Origin: Fonsecaea monophora
Taxonomy: Eukaryota > Ascomycota > Eurotiomycetes > Chaetothyriales > Herpotrichiellaceae
Length of the DNA: 64,000 bases
Assembly: GCF_001642475.1 (NCBI RefSeq)
Contig: NW_019173933.1
Location: forward strand, 682,001 to 746,000
Direction: 5' to 3'
This document shows positions 31,501 through 42,479 of this stretch, one piece after another (the first letter of the stretch is position 1; the number at the start of each line of letters is the position of its first letter). The notes beneath the pieces are model-generated. The model did no database searches, was not told where the DNA came from, and worked only from the letters and a program-made list of their open reading frames with translations. The position numbers were made by a program, and so were the translations under genes.

Positions 31501-33123
31501 GGACTCGTGATCCGCTTTGAGCTGCTCATGGTCTTCGAGCTGAGCGGTCAATTGGCCAATCTTCGCTTCGGCTTCTTCGAGATCCTGCTTGCAACTTTGC
31601 AGGACCTCAAGCTCGGCAGAAAGATCTGCAACCTTGGATTGGATGTCTTCGAGTTCTTGCTTGCACGATTCATGGTCTGCTTTGAGCTGGTTGTGGTCTT
31701 CAAGCTCGGCAGAAAGTTGGCCAATCTTTGTTTGGGCCGCTTCCAGGTCACTCTTGCAGGTATTGAAGGGTTCGAGCTCTGCAGTCAAATCTGCAACCTT
31801 AGCAGTGGTGCTCTCGAGTTCTTGTGTCTGCACCTCGTGCTCAGCTTTCAGCTGAGCGAATTCCTCGAGCTCGGCAGACAGTTGAGCAACCTGCGCCTCT
31901 GCACTCTCCCGTGCAACATGCGATGTAGTGAGTTCCGTAGTTAAATCCGCAACCCGGGCTTGAGAGCTTTCAAGATCTTGTTTGCAGGCCTCAAATGTTT
32001 CAAGCTCGAGCACGAGCTGGGCGATTTTCTCTTCCAGAGCGGCCTTTGATTCTACGTGAGTTTGCACCTCGTTCGTGAGATCAGCATTCTGGTTCCGAAC
32101 ACTGGTAAGCTCGTCCAAGACTATCTGATGTGCCGATTGGTCGGCCTCCCTCTCCCGAGATGAGGTGTCGAGGGCGTCTTTGGTCGTAGTGAGCTCTGCG
32201 ACGTGTGCTTCGAGTTGTGCCTCCAGATCCGCCCGAATCGACGCGAGAGAAGTGTTGGCCTCTTCTATTGCACGAGAGGAGGTCGTTTGGAGGTCGTCAT
32301 ACCGTTTAGTGTGATCCTCAATGCTCAGTTCGGCATTGTGTAGGCCTGAACGGGTAGCATTCAATTCATCAGTGAGAGAAGCGATTTGGGATTCGAGCTC
32401 GGCTCTCAGTGTTGCGTTGGCCTTCTCGGTCTCTTCTAGTGCCGTCGTTGAGGCCAGTTGGACGCTTTTGAGTGATTCGGTAGTCTCGACAATAGCAGTC
32501 TTTGCGGCTTCGAGATCGGTGTTCAGAGAGGCGAGTTCAGCACGCAGGGCGGAGACCTCGTTTTCGTAGGTGACCTTCATCCGCTCATTCGCTGCGCGAG
32601 AGTCCAAGAGCTCCTGTGACAAAATGGCGACTCTTGACCTGTATTTGTGGTGTACACTGTCCAAAGCTGCCTGATGTTCACGGTTGCACTCTTCCTTGAC
32701 GAGATCTCGTTCGGCTTTCTGAGCATCTCTGATTTGCTGCACGACGACGGCCACCATAGTCTCCTCCAGCGAAGCTTTCAGTCGTCGTAGAGCAGACTCT
32801 TTCTCCTTGTAACGTCTCTCCATCTTTTGGGTGTTTTTCTCCAAGTTTGACAGCTCGTGGTCCTGAGACATGACCATCTCCCTGGCCTCCTCGAGATTCT
32901 GGCGACATTGCTGCAGTTCACCCTGAAGGATTTCAATCTCTGACAGTGGAGGTTGCGTGGAGTCTGGTACGACCGGAGACCCGTCGTCGGAACCCTCTGA
33001 GAGCGGCGAATCGGGGTGAAAGAAGCGGTTGTATACCCTTCGCAAGCTCGAGGACCGTTTTGTGCCTGCTGGAGGCCGGGCTCTTGTCTGGGATAGTCGT
33101 CGTAAACGTTTTTCGGATGCCAT
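28534..33123 (-). CDS. Giant coiled-coil protein with two internal repeat systems
   Basis: Single exon, 1529 residues from the ATG at 33123. A basic head (KRLRRLSQTRARPPAGTKRS, FFHPDSPLSEGSDD) is followed by almost unbroken coiled coil from about residue 75 to 1480, rich in Ala, Glu, Lys, Leu and Gln with regular heptads. The tail is basic then acidic (GRGRKSRRRKSKARATDDSD, DAAKGDVDDE). Residues 419-580 hold a 55-residue super-repeat (31 + 24) built on cores QLKADHES and KIGQLSAELE. Residues 630-748 hold units of 28, 28, 35 and 28 residues, all multiples of seven, with a core like EEKHASALEEIEQHKAATAE. There is no motor, membrane segment or enzyme domain. A structural or tethering role (cytoskeleton, spindle pole, septum or chromatin) is inference only. 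It resembles generic myosin-tail-like fungal proteins by composition rather than by orthology. Confidence 0.8.
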   Translation of the reverse strand: MASEKRLRRLSQTRARPPAGTKRSSSLRRVYNRFFHPDSPLSEGSDDGSPVVPDSTQPPLSEIEILQGELQQCRQNLEEAREMVMSQDHELSNLEKNTQKMERRYKEKESALRRLKASLEETMVAVVVQQIRDAQKAERDLVKEECNREHQAALDSVHHKYRSRVAILSQELLDSRAANERMKVTYENEVSALRAELASLNTDLEAAKTAIVETTESLKSVQLASTTALEETEKANATLRAELESQIASLTDELNATRSGLHNAELSIEDHTKRYDDLQTTSSRAIEEANTSLASIRADLEAQLEAHVAELTTTKDALDTSSREREADQSAHQIVLDELTSVRNQNADLTNEVQTHVESKAALEEKIAQLVLELETFEACKQDLESSQARVADLTTELTTSHVARESAEAQVAQLSAELEEFAQLKAEHEVQTQELESTTAKVADLTAELEPFNTCKSDLEAAQTKIGQLSAELEDHNQLKADHESCKQELEDIQSKVADLSAELEVLQSCKQDLEEAEAKIGQLTAQLEDHEQLKADHESSKQELESTQAKLAELQSEIEGTKNALDGAESRITQLTTELEGYSQLKEDHEAEKERSANLLTDIDRHVAAVADAETRHKEAEARATEAEEKHTAVLEELEQQKTAAAEAHSRAAEAEEKHASALGEIDQHKAATAEAESRAVDAEQKHASALEELETHKAAAAEADEKLKETEARAAEAEGKHTSALEEIEQHKAATTQAESRAVEAEDLHKSVLAEVETLKESLASETSNHATTKEQNEQLTKDLEDASSSHRTAQASLDEALETITSLKEQVQSLESEVASITASKQAEAEEHEAQKANLTEELATAKGEISNLEAEKARLAEAIETADAAKKELEEKVEGLEAESSRLSSELEEAKATAQKQLEEAQASLQSAEEKCTGLETEVKSLQESNEELQNKCGKLEEVEAGRQAAEEKVKALEEQLKTLQDSHDELTAKCGEVEAAQHSAEEKVATLEGELKSANDTNEELTEKCKKLDELEAEHTALQEKSAALESQVHSIEEARDELTKKLEDVESAKAVAESEVEKLQQEHVSAVDGLRQELASTKEASEKAKEEAAASVAELEAKLAASEASHQEAQESLEKVRAEADQSKSEMDDKLAEADNALKATQEALSKAQADADTLTSEFEQKLADAQAKQSASEEEAAKAKEELETKLATALAEQKSAEDALDEIKKEIETVAEAKAALESKLSEAESATAAAEQRVTETEAAKLELEGKIKEAEDNKANTEQELQAVRDKLAAIQAELESTQQEKLNIAEQSSKDLESKEAELGAALTSKSDLEARLQETEANLEAAKKAGDESSAHLKELEAEIESLKAQAIEVSKLSEDLEAKEKAIAALTTSKDEAEQRVNETEAKVSSLTQEIEALKTSSETSKEEAAKHLEAREQEFKQQSDEAAQELDKLQADLKSKEEAIANLRALKEKMEEEMGTFSSPPTSPDPEAIEDKTSTVATVNGGRGRKSRRRKSKARATDDSDAAKGDVDDE
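30880..31236 (-). repeat. 28/35-residue heptad repeat block in the coiled-coil gene
   Basis: Four units start at 31236, 31152, 31068 and 30963 (84, 84, 105 and 84 bp), with a partial fifth starting at 30879. Each begins E-x-K-H-x-S/A and has the core LEEIEQHKAA. The third has one extra heptad. Confidence 0.85.
31384..31869 (-). repeat. 55-residue super-repeat block in the coiled-coil gene
   Basis: Units start at 31869 and 31704, with a third, slightly shorter one (31 + 21 residues) after that. Each has a 31-residue part with QLKADHES then KVADL/KLAEL, and a 24-residue part with CKxDLEAAxxKIGQL. 55 residues is not a multiple of seven but equals five 11-residue (hendecad) periods. Confidence 0.75.
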
Positions 33124-34761
33124 GATGTCGAGGGTTGGGAAAGATGCGGTGCTGCAGTGTAACTAAGTACTGTGTGGTGGAGAAGAGTTTGGACGAAGAG
33201 GCGGTGACGCTGGGACTGTTTCACGTTTGCGTCTGCATGTGCAGGAACCTTTTTAAGCGAACATGGAGATGAGAGAAGTCTCTAGAGGTGAGGGCCGCAG
33301 AGATACTTGAACTAGACCATAGTGTCCCCATTTTGGCAAACCTGCGACTAGGTAGCGTGACAGTCTTGTCGTTTGTAGCAATTGGAATTGTGTCGTCCAT
33401 TGTGGGTTCATCGGGCAGCAAAAGGTACAAACGAAGAAGCAGCGGTAAAATGAAGCTCGGACACGTCGCGGAGGATTAAAGGTTCGGTTAAGGGCCCTGC
33501 GTCGCTGATAGGGCGCATTGCTGGTGGCTGTGGGTTATCGCGAGATTCCTGTTGGGCCAGCAAATGTTTGTCTATGTTTACCCATGTGACGAGAACAACT
33601 AGGCGGTTGGGTGGCTACAGCGATGAAGAGGAGTTGATTCGTAAGAAGGAGAGAATTAGGAAATACCGCAACAGTTCCAGATACTCTCCATGACAGCGAT
33701 AATGAAGCATGTGAGGTCAGAAGCCGAATCATTGGTAACTGCGACATGGACTGATACCTAGTGATCTACACTCAAAAGGTGCTGGCGAGGTTGAATTTCA
33801 GGGGTCTAGGGATCCAGAACTTCACCTTGGTATGCGGCAGCTGCCGCTGTGCCGGGGGTTTGCTTGTTTTCCTGCCAGGGGTAACAGAGCTGCTAGGGGT
33901 GCTTGGGACTGCTGCTGTGGCTACCTAGGTACTTTGTGATGAGGGGCACGGGGGCTAAGGTTAAAGGCGTGCGGGCCGGTGCCTGGTGCTGCGTGAACTT
34001 CAGTTAAAGTTTTGCCAGCCGGGATGCTCTTCCCGATGAGTCGGTGACCCCTGGGCCCCCTCGTGCCCTCTTCCCGCTTTGTCCACAATGATAATTGCTG
34101 CCCATTACAGCCACCCAGTGTAGGCTTAGAATCAGCCTAGGCATCTCCCTCCAACGCAACAACATGCCAGGCTCGTTCTCTCTCGGGTCGGCATTGCTCC
34201 TTTCTTTGGCCACGCCCCCATCATGTGCCAGTATCTCGATCCGGCCAATGCTGCTTCACTCAACTTCACAAATCAACGTCTCTCACATCCACACCGGCAA
34301 TCAAGATTGGATGCACAGTTTGCAAGCGGTGTTCCTGCCCAAACCCATTCATCCATCTTGGCTATTGTGAGTCACGTACCAACGCGTTGACGGTGCTTGT
34401 ATTAGCAGTGATTGCGCCTCCCAGTGTTTCCTAGCACTTGCCTTCCAACATGGAGATATTGCATCATTCCGTCATTTACGCTTACAAACATTTATTCATG
34501 TCTCCCGAAGGAAGACGGGCACACGGACAAGACGGGTCAGCTGGGTAGGTAACAACGCACTCAGCAAAGCCACCCAAGGTGTCCCAACTACTGTCTCCAG
34601 CCTTCGGACTCTTTGTGGTCTTCGCGAGGCTGTACCTCCTTTCGGAGAATTATTGTGCCGGGGACACCAGTGTACCAGTGCATCAACTCTGAGCTGGAGA
34701 GGCCAGTCTCGATATTTGCGCCTGGATCTTCTCGCCACGAGCAACCATAGACATCTCGGCA
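33124..34761. other. 1.6-kb spacer, no gene seen
   Basis: Lies 5' of the coiled-coil gene and 3' of the amidohydrolase gene (both on the minus strand). Frames here are short and of random composition. It presumably contains the coiled-coil gene promoter. No RNA gene or repeat is recognised. Confidence 0.35.
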
Positions 34762-35942
34762 CTAGTCATAATCAAGGGGCAGTCCAAACAGTCTGATGGC
34801 GTTGCGGTACCCAATATCCCTCCAGTTCTCATCCGATATAGGTACCGTCTCAAACCAGGCTCTCATCTCAGCGATCGATTCATAGGGATAGTCCACGGCA
34901 AACATGATATTCTCCACTCTCGATTCTGCCATCAGATTCATCAGGGCTGCGGTTCTTGGCATCCCGCTGGTGTTCGGCAGGATGTTCTGCTGGAAGTAAT
35001 CCTGAAATCGCTTCTTCTTGGGACCTTGCGCCTCTGGGGTGACCAGTCAGCCGCAGCTTGAATGTGAAAAGAATTTTCGGCGCTAGGGTTGAAGAATAAA
35101 AGGTCACCACACTTACCAGCATTATAGAGACGGAACGTGGAGTCCGTTCTCGGTAGGATCCAAGATAACCCCTCGCCCATATGACCCAGACAGATCTTCA
35201 ACTTAGGAAACCGGTCAAACACACCACTGTACATCAGCCTCAGGACGTGCTCGACCGTCTCTCTCCCAAAGCCGTATGGGGCGCCGTGGAAGATGGGCAT
35301 ATCCTCCAACACTTTGATATTGCTGGCCAGCGGCACGCGGGGGTGGATGAAGATGGGCTTTTGAAGGCGCTCGGAGACTTCCCACAATTTGTCAAATTGC
35401 GGATCATCGAGGTACAACCCCTTGGTAGGGTCCGCGGTGTTTGTGAAGCCGTTGATCATGGCCCCGACAAAGCCGTACTCATTGACACAGCGCTCCAGTT
35501 CCACCGCGGCAGTCTCGCCACTCTGCGTCGGCAACGTCGCAAAGGCGAAGAACCGATCGGGGTATTTCTGACAGTAGTTCTCGTAGACGAACTGGTTCGA
35601 CTTGCGACACCACTCGAGCTGCTCTTCCAGGTCCACAAACGCCTGGGCCGTCGGCTGATTCATCGAAATGACCTGCGCGCCGATGTTGTTGGCGTCCATG
35701 ATCTTGACCCGTAGGGCAATGTCGCCCAGCCGGTCCTTGAGCCCGGCCACATACGAGGGCTTGAAGACTCCAAATGTCGACGAGATCGCCGGCGTGGGGT
35801 ACGGCGACACGGCGTGCTCTTCCAGACATACCAGACGGGCCTGTTTCCGCGTCTGTAAAAGGGGCGTGTACTCAGACTCGGGCCGTCCTTCGAGGATAAG
35901 AGTGTTGCCACTATCAGAAGCCTGCGTTGCGTCTTCTCCCAT
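34762..35942 (-). CDS. Amidohydrolase-2 family, 2,3-dihydroxybenzoate / gamma-resorcylate decarboxylase-like
   Basis: Exons 35942-35117 and 35033-34762 (donor GTAAGT, branch CTGAC, acceptor CCCCAG, phase 1) encode 365 residues. The N-terminal metal motif has the form LVCLEEHAVSPYPTPA; the E-E-H form (instead of HxH) is typical of the non-oxidative aromatic decarboxylases in the ACMSD branch. Other expected pieces are present: VISMNQPTAQAF, FATLPTQSGETAAVELERC, GAMINGFTN, KPIFIHPRVPLAS (metal His), LKICLGHMGEGL (catalytic-region His) and the metal Asp in NIMFAVDYPYES. These enzymes reversibly decarboxylate hydroxybenzoates or related acids using a divalent metal in the cytosol; the exact substrate is not readable. 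It lies 1.2 kb from a Zn2Cys6 regulator and near a transporter, which suggests a small catabolic cluster (inference). Confidence 0.82.
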
Positions 35943-37122
35943 GATGGTTTGCTTGCTGCAGCTGGACTTGGATATATGTACACCACTGGTATTTTTGGTT
36001 TTCCTTTCTATACCTCGTACTTGTTCGTGAAAGCACCACAAAGTCGAGCATCTACCAGTACTCTAGGCGCGGAGGGAGAGCTAAAGTTGTCCGATTGTCT
36101 ATCTGGGTATCGTAGACTCCTGTCACGTACTCGTACTGTGAATTCTGCGTGTGTACATATGTAAAAGGCATTTCTGGGGATAGGCCGGGAACATCGGCAA
36201 AGGATCCGATGATGGGGTTTCTCAGGGAGCGCAAGGGTGGAGACCTGCGGGCATTACACCAACTCCAAGTACCTCGTCAGCTCATACAGGTCCCGGATGA
36301 AGTAGAAATTCCATGGTGGAGGTCCATGACAATTATCTCCATACCATTTGCATTTGGGCATTTGGAGAGACTGCCCTATAATATAGATAGATGTATGCGG
36401 CATTTACTCTCCTGCAGCGCTAACAGGCCATGAAAATCGCATAGCCACAGAGTCTTGTGGTTAAATACGTGTTGGCTCTGGATTCTAGATGACTCGAAAT
36501 CCAGCGAGCTAGCGACGCAAGGAAGTTGACATGTATATGATATAATACACGATCAGACAGAACAAGCTCTTCCATGGAAAGGTCAGCCAGGATTGCTTGA
36601 GATTCCCACCGCAGCCGTTGTGTCGCTTTATGTCCCTTCGATTTGACCGATAAAGTATTTTCATAATACTGCACCATAAAACATTAGGAAAAATCAAGGG
36701 GAGGGTAGGACATTATCTTACCGTCTTACGGCATTAAGAGCCTGAGCTTGTGCTTCCACTCTCCACCCAAACACACAGCCGCGGTCTTTCTCGAAACGCT
36801 GGCAGTGGAGGAGACCGGTTGGTAGGTGAAGTCACCTCAAGCAGATCCTCCATCATCTGACCTCTTTGCGAAGCCTGAAATTTAACGACTGCCTTTCGTG
36901 CCGAGAAGTGGGGAAAATCCGTCTCCGAGTGGTATATGTTACTAGAGTAGTTTGATATTCCCCAAGAACATGAATTTTGACGGTTTTTGCAGTATGAAGG
37001 CCCTTTCATAGGCCACCAAAAGTGCGCGGTGAATCAGGCGTAAATTTCCAGTGACCAAACATCCTAGAGGATAGGGATGTGGGTCGTTGGCCGATTGCAT
37101 TATGTGCGGTATATCCAGTGCA
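35943..37122. other. 1.2-kb spacer, amidohydrolase / Zn2Cys6 gene
   Basis: Lies 5' of the amidohydrolase and 3' of the zinc-cluster gene (both minus). No coding signal is convincing. The proximal part is the likely amidohydrolase promoter. Confidence 0.35.
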
Positions 37123-39688
37123 TCATCCCAAGCCAAACATGCCTTGGTTCATGTACTGAAAGTCATCCGGCAAGTCGAAAAGGCTTTCCAAAGTCGCATT
37201 TGGCCATGCGAAGCTGTTGTAAATCGAAAAGTCTCTGGAAAACTGCTCTGTCGGATTCACAGTTGCGTTGTTATTATGTACTCCGATGCTATACTGGGTC
37301 ATTGTGACCGCTGAGTTCACACCCGTTGACGGAACTACTGCCCCTTCAGTCTGTAACAAGTTGACAGTCCTCGGATTGGCGCCGATGTTCATGTTCGCAT
37401 CATCAGCTTGCGGTTGTCGTGCATTCGTCGCATCCGATGCCTGCATTGATGAGTTATCAGGGGACCCGAGCACGATCATAGGGCTTTCGTCGTTGTTGTT
37501 CCAAACGCGCAAGTGTTGGTCTCTCGCCTCGTATAGGTGCGTGATCAAGCCGTGCATTTTGGTCGACGCCACAGCCCATGGCTCCATTTCTTTCATCAAA
37601 CTCAGCGTAGTCCGAACTTGCCTGTGACATTCTTCTCGAATTTGTCGAACCTGGTCTTTAACACTGCCTGAATGTCTAAAAGGTAGATGGTAAGCAGGTT
37701 CGGCCTGCGAACCATGGTCACCAAGATCCGCGCGAAACACATACAAGCTGAGTAGTGGGATCATGCAGATTTGCAACAAGTACCAGGTCGACGGCCAGGC
37801 AATGTATTGGTTCGGCGACTCCGACGACCTAGTTTTCACCGAATCAATGGTCTCCCCGGACAGCGTCAGACACTTTCGTACACACAACCGCTGATCAGAT
37901 GTAAGCCCACCTAAAGGGATTCTGTGGAGGACCGCCTCCATAAGACTCGGCCGATACAATAGCATTCTGAGATTCAGATAGCGCCATCTGATGGTCAAAA
38001 AAGGCTGCACAAAGCGTTTCGAACCCGATGAATCCGACATAACAGCACCCATTCCGACTAGTTTGTGAAAGTATGTCGGCAGACCTTCGTACCAATCAAC
38101 AAGGTGTGCATCGAGGCTGAGGAGTTCGGCAAACGGCACAGTATTTGAAGCCATCAACCGGCTTTGTATCTCTGTCATGATGCGTGAGAAGCCGATAGTA
38201 ATGGCCAAAGCCGAGGAAGAAGATGGACTTTCAACAGCATCAGGCATCTGTCAACAATTTAACAATTAGTAAGTCACCCCTGATATCCGGCGTCGGGAGC
38301 TACGCCCTTATATCAAGGACTTACATCTTGTAAGATCTCTTGGGGATATTTCACCTCGCTCTCAAAGATCTTGGTATCCAGTGTACGGCCCAATGTCACG
38401 GCCTCGGCCGAATCAAGGACAACCAGGTTCCACCAGATCTTCCGTCTCAGGGCCTGATGCTCAACAGATGAGTTGTTATTAGGCTGTTCTTTGTGAAGTC
38501 CCAATGCATATGCCATACGAAATGCTGCTCCGAGAAGTGCAGACGCAAGATTCGGTCGATTGCGATAATGATTAAACCAGCCAGCCATGAGAATTAGAGC
38601 TTGCAGCGTCTCAATGTTCTTGTTTCCAAGGCCTTCTATGTCCAGGTGTGACTTTGCAGCATGGTAGTAGCTGAGGTGTTCCCTGGAGTCCGTCGTCGTA
38701 CAGCCAATGGATCCCAGGGCCAATACCATATTGAAGAGGCAAAGCCATGGACCGTCGTTGCGAGTACCGGTAGAGGCGATCTTCCTGAATTCCGCCTGGT
38801 CAAGGATAGGGGTGGCAGGGTCAATCCAGTGAAAATAGGCGTCGATCAACGTACCAATTCTCTCAGTCATTTGGAGGGATGGTGGTGTCTTGTGGCTGGT
38901 CTCGGGAGAACGGTAAGACGCACTACGTTGACTGGTTTCTGGACTGTGTGTTGGCTGTTGCTGGCCCACCGATTCAGGGGCAATTCTGAGTATCGTACGG
39001 AACATTTGCATCGTCGAAGAGGGCCCAACGTAAGATGAAGGCTGAATTGTTGTTGCCGAAAGGGCATTCACGTCGTCACCGGCTTCAGATGGAACATCGT
39101 CCTGTTGCTGAGATTCTAGGATAGCACTGCGAACAGTATCGTTCTGGTCCATGAGGTGATCATCGCGATCTTGAGGTCGAGACTCAACAGGTATTAGGTT
39201 GCTGATGGCAAGACTACCTTGGTTGGGTGCCACTGGGGACGCCACAGTTTCGAATGTTAAGCCAATTCGTTGCAGTAGTTCTTCGCGGGAGAGTCCACTG
39301 AGGGCATCAACCGATGGTGACGGGAACAGCTTTGCGAGAATTTCGGTCGTGGTCTCGAGACGTTGGCGAACAGACTCGAAGTTTCTTGTCTCGGTTACTC
39401 ACACCGCACGGGACATGTCAAATGCATCAGTTGGAAAACTCACTTTCGACTGAGGACAAGCGCAGGACGTGAGAAGGTATAGATGCATCTCTCGGGTTGC
39501 TTGTACCATCGACAAGAATAGCAGGGGTGCGTGCCGTCGCACTTGGTTTTCCTTCGCTTGCATTCGGCACAAGCCGTTTTGATTCGAGCATCTCGGACCC
39601 CAGACTGATGCGCAAGTGTCCTAGGTGGCGTACGCGTCTCAACGAGTGCAAATTCCTGCTGTGTAGGATGTTGATTTGTCGCCATCAT
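37123..39688 (-). CDS. Zn2Cys6 (C6) fungal transcription factor
   Basis: Three exons on the minus strand, 39688-39444, 39384-38325 and 38247-37123, phases 2 and 0, 809 residues. The zinc cluster is C40-x2-C43-x6-C50-x5-C56-x2-C59-x8-C68 in CAECKRRKTKCDGTHPCYSC followed by RWYKQPERC. After the first intron comes the linker typical of this group (NFESVRQRLETTTEILAKLF, LSGLSREELLQRIG). The fungal-specific middle homology domain lies at about 260-560 (YFHWIDPATPILDQAEF, LQALILMAGWFNHYRNRPN, FRMAYALGLHKEQPN, LRRKIWWNLVVLDS). Such factors bind CGG half-sites as dimers and usually control nearby metabolic genes. The MFS transporter is divergent, 1.1 kb away, and the decarboxylase-like gene lies beyond the 3' end. 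The first intron uses an AAG acceptor, so that junction is a little less certain. Confidence 0.87.
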
Positions 39689-40801
39689 AACAGCTTGACC
39701 CAGAAGACTCGGAACTGGTGGTGACAACGCCCGATGGCGATAATCCTCAGGAACATGGCGGAGATTGCAGCACAAATTCACCCGATTTCGCTGCTGCCCC
39801 TACATCTAGACCGTCGTGGCGAGCGCCAGGCTTGAGACAGCATCGACGTAGTGACTGTGGTGACGAGTCGGTGCAGCGTGAATAGAGTGTTTATCACGAT
39901 TGTTAGAGGCAGACGTGGAGGTGAGAAAAGAGCGGATGTCTGGCGCAGTCGACACTGACTGAGAAAATGACTGCGACTCATTGGTTCGGATTGGCTTTGA
40001 CATGTGATTCGTACACTAACCACAAATAGGAAGGCGCTGGCCTTTTATCCTTATCCGGCTTATCAATAACACGCTCCCCGCACTGGGAACCTCGTCCTCG
40101 GCAGCAACTCGCACTGATTGACTGATTGACTGGCAGAACTTGGTAGTGTCTGCGCCTAATAAAATAGCAGATCCTCCACGGCGCTTTTGATAATCTTCGG
40201 GCACTCACCGGCGCACTTGAGAAATTACCCAACAAATGAGTTCTTGCTTCCGACTCTCCAACAAAATCCCTTCCTCGAGAAGCTCTTGAAACGGCAAACG
40301 ACCCCTCCGAAAAGCTCCACTATCCATCCACCAGTCCAATTAACCTGATTAGCATGGCTGCCTCTCAAAGACCCTCAGCGTGGTCACGAGCCATGAAATC
40401 CGGGGAAATAGTCGAGCGATAGGCATTGATTCAGCCATTGACGACACGGAGGTCGCATTCCGGCAGGATGCCGTGGATCCGTGTCTTTATCAGGCGGGTC
40501 GGTAGCCGGGGTGCTCTGGCCAGGGTCGTTTGCATCCAACATGCCGTAGCACCATTTCGACTTCTATACTATCGAGCAGCTTCAGATAAGTGAACTGCTA
40601 CCGTTACTACGGTGGCGAGTCCTTATCTTGATGCTTCAAGCCGACGCTGAAAGATAGACGGGCTGATAGTTCCTTCGTCCGAGGACACAAGACCACAGCA
40701 ATTCGTACCTTTAATATAGATTCGGCAACTCAGATATTTGTGGATGACCGGAGAGATCCAGGAACACCTCCATCAGCAACGAATCTTACCTCAACTCCAC
40801 C
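39689..40801. promoter_or_regulatory. Divergent control region, Zn2Cys6 factor / MFS transporter
   Basis: 1.1 kb between opposite starts. Two CCGGGG sites (40400-40405 and 40506-40511) fit the carbon-repressor CreA consensus SYGGRG. Direct repeats of TGATTGAC occur near 40113-40131. Site function is inference; six-base matches are expected by chance at some rate. Confidence 0.35.
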
Positions 40802-42479
40802 ATGTCTTCACGCAAAGATGACACGAAAGGTGAAGTCACCAACGTCAAAGAGGAACACCATGCCGAACTGTTGGAGCAGTCAAAGATTGCTACTCATATT
40901 GAGCACTCGCTTGGAGTCATTGAAGCTGTCAAACTTTATCCTATGGCGGTCTTTTGGGCGTCGTTATTCGCCTGGTCGTTGGTAAGTCCCGCGGTCCTAG
41001 CAAGCCCTCTACACTCTGAAAGGGCAGACCAGAACACAAAGACGTCGTCCTAACGAGATATAGGTCATGGTCGGCTATGATTCAGGCCTAATCTACAGCT
41101 TTTATGCCCTTCCAGCCTTCGTCAAGAAGTACGGCACTAACTACGGGGGTGACATTGGCTACGAGGTGTCCGCGAAATGGCAGAATGTGCTCGGCATGGG
41201 AACACCTGTGGGCCAATTTCTTGGAGCTTTTACCGCCTCGTGGCCGATGGAGAGATGGGGCCGAAAGAAAGTCTTCTGGGCATCCCTTTTTTTCAGCACT
41301 GCCTTCATCTTTCTTCAGATGTTTGCAAACAATATTCACACCCTGGCGGCAGGTGAATTCCTCGCGGGTATTCTCTATGGTACCTACGTCGTCCTGGCCC
41401 CGACATACGCGTCGGAGGTATGTCCCTTGGCTCTGCGCGGCATCCTGAACGCTGGGATGAACCTCGCCTATGTCATTGGACAGTTTGTCGCTTCGGGGGT
41501 TGGCAAAGGGTTTTCGGAGAGGGCTGACCAATGGGCCTACCGCATCCCTTTTGCGATTCAGTATATTTGGATTCCTATTCTTGCTTTCGGCCTCATCTTT
41601 GCTCCGGAGAGCCCTTGGTGGCTTGTGCGCAAGGGTCGGGTGGAAGAGGCCGAGAAGGCGCTGAGACGACTTGCGAGAGAGTCACCCAAAATCGATATCA
41701 GAGCCACGCTCGCAAACATTGAGACGACTACGATGCACGAGATCGAGGTGGAAAAGGACACAACATTCATCGAATGCTTCCGGGCGTCGAATCGTGCTCG
41801 CACCGAGGTCGCCATCATGGTCCAGATCTTCCAAGTCATCACTGGCATCTCACTGATTGGCTATGCCGTTTACTTCTTTACGCTGGCTGGCCTGCCTGTC
41901 AGCGCCTCTTTCGACATGGGAGTCGGCAACACCGCCATCGGTTTCGTGGCCACTTGCTGTTCTTGGGTCTTCATGTCCTTCTTCGGCAGAAGGACCATCT
42001 ACATGTATGGGGTGGGCATGATGGCCGTGTCACTCTTCATCATTGGCATTCTGGACTGCGTCCCACACTACACCTCGCGTCCTGGCCTGGCGTGGGCGCA
42101 GGCCGCTCTCCTCGACATCCTGACGTTCCTGTTCCAGGGCACCGTCGGACCCATCAACTTTGTCATCTTTGCAGAGATTGGCGCCACGCGTTTGCGTTCC
42201 CAGACGGTCGCTCTGGCGACGAGCACTGGCTCCATCGCCCAGATCATCATGACCGTCGTGGTTCCGTACATGCTCAACGCGTCCTCGGGCAATTGGCGAG
42301 GCAAGACGGGATTTTTCTTTGGCGGGCTCAGCACCATCGCCACCATCTGGTGTTTCTTCCGTCTGCCCGAGACGAAGGGACGCACGTACGAGGAGCTCGA
42401 CTACATGTTTGAGGCGGGTATTCCAGCGCGGAAGTTCAGGGACTTTAAGATCACCGAGGCGCGAGAAGTCGAGGTTTGA
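40802..42479 (+). CDS. Major facilitator superfamily sugar-type transporter
   Basis: Exons 40802-40981 and 41064-42479 (donor GTAAGT, branch CTAAC, acceptor ATATAG, phase 0) encode 531 residues with about 12 membrane helices. Sugar-porter features are visible: first helix AVFWASLFAWSLVMVGYDSG, PMERWGRKKVFW (the RxGRR/K loop after helix 2), the helix-6 end PESPWWLVRKGRVEEAEKAL and the C-terminal PETKGRTYEELDYMFEAGI. These are the signatures of fungal alpha-glucoside/hexose permeases in the plasma membrane, moving substrate with protons. The substrate is not readable; some members of the maltose-permease-like group move other compounds. The 5' partner, a Zn2Cys6 gene on the other strand, is a likely regulator. 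No break is seen, and the length is typical (about 530). Confidence 0.9.

Noticed and set aside
36420..37009. Minus-strand frames between the amidohydrolase and Zn2Cys6 genes as an extra gene
   Set aside because: Short, with no recognisable motif and no consistent splice structure. Treated as 3' UTR and promoter.
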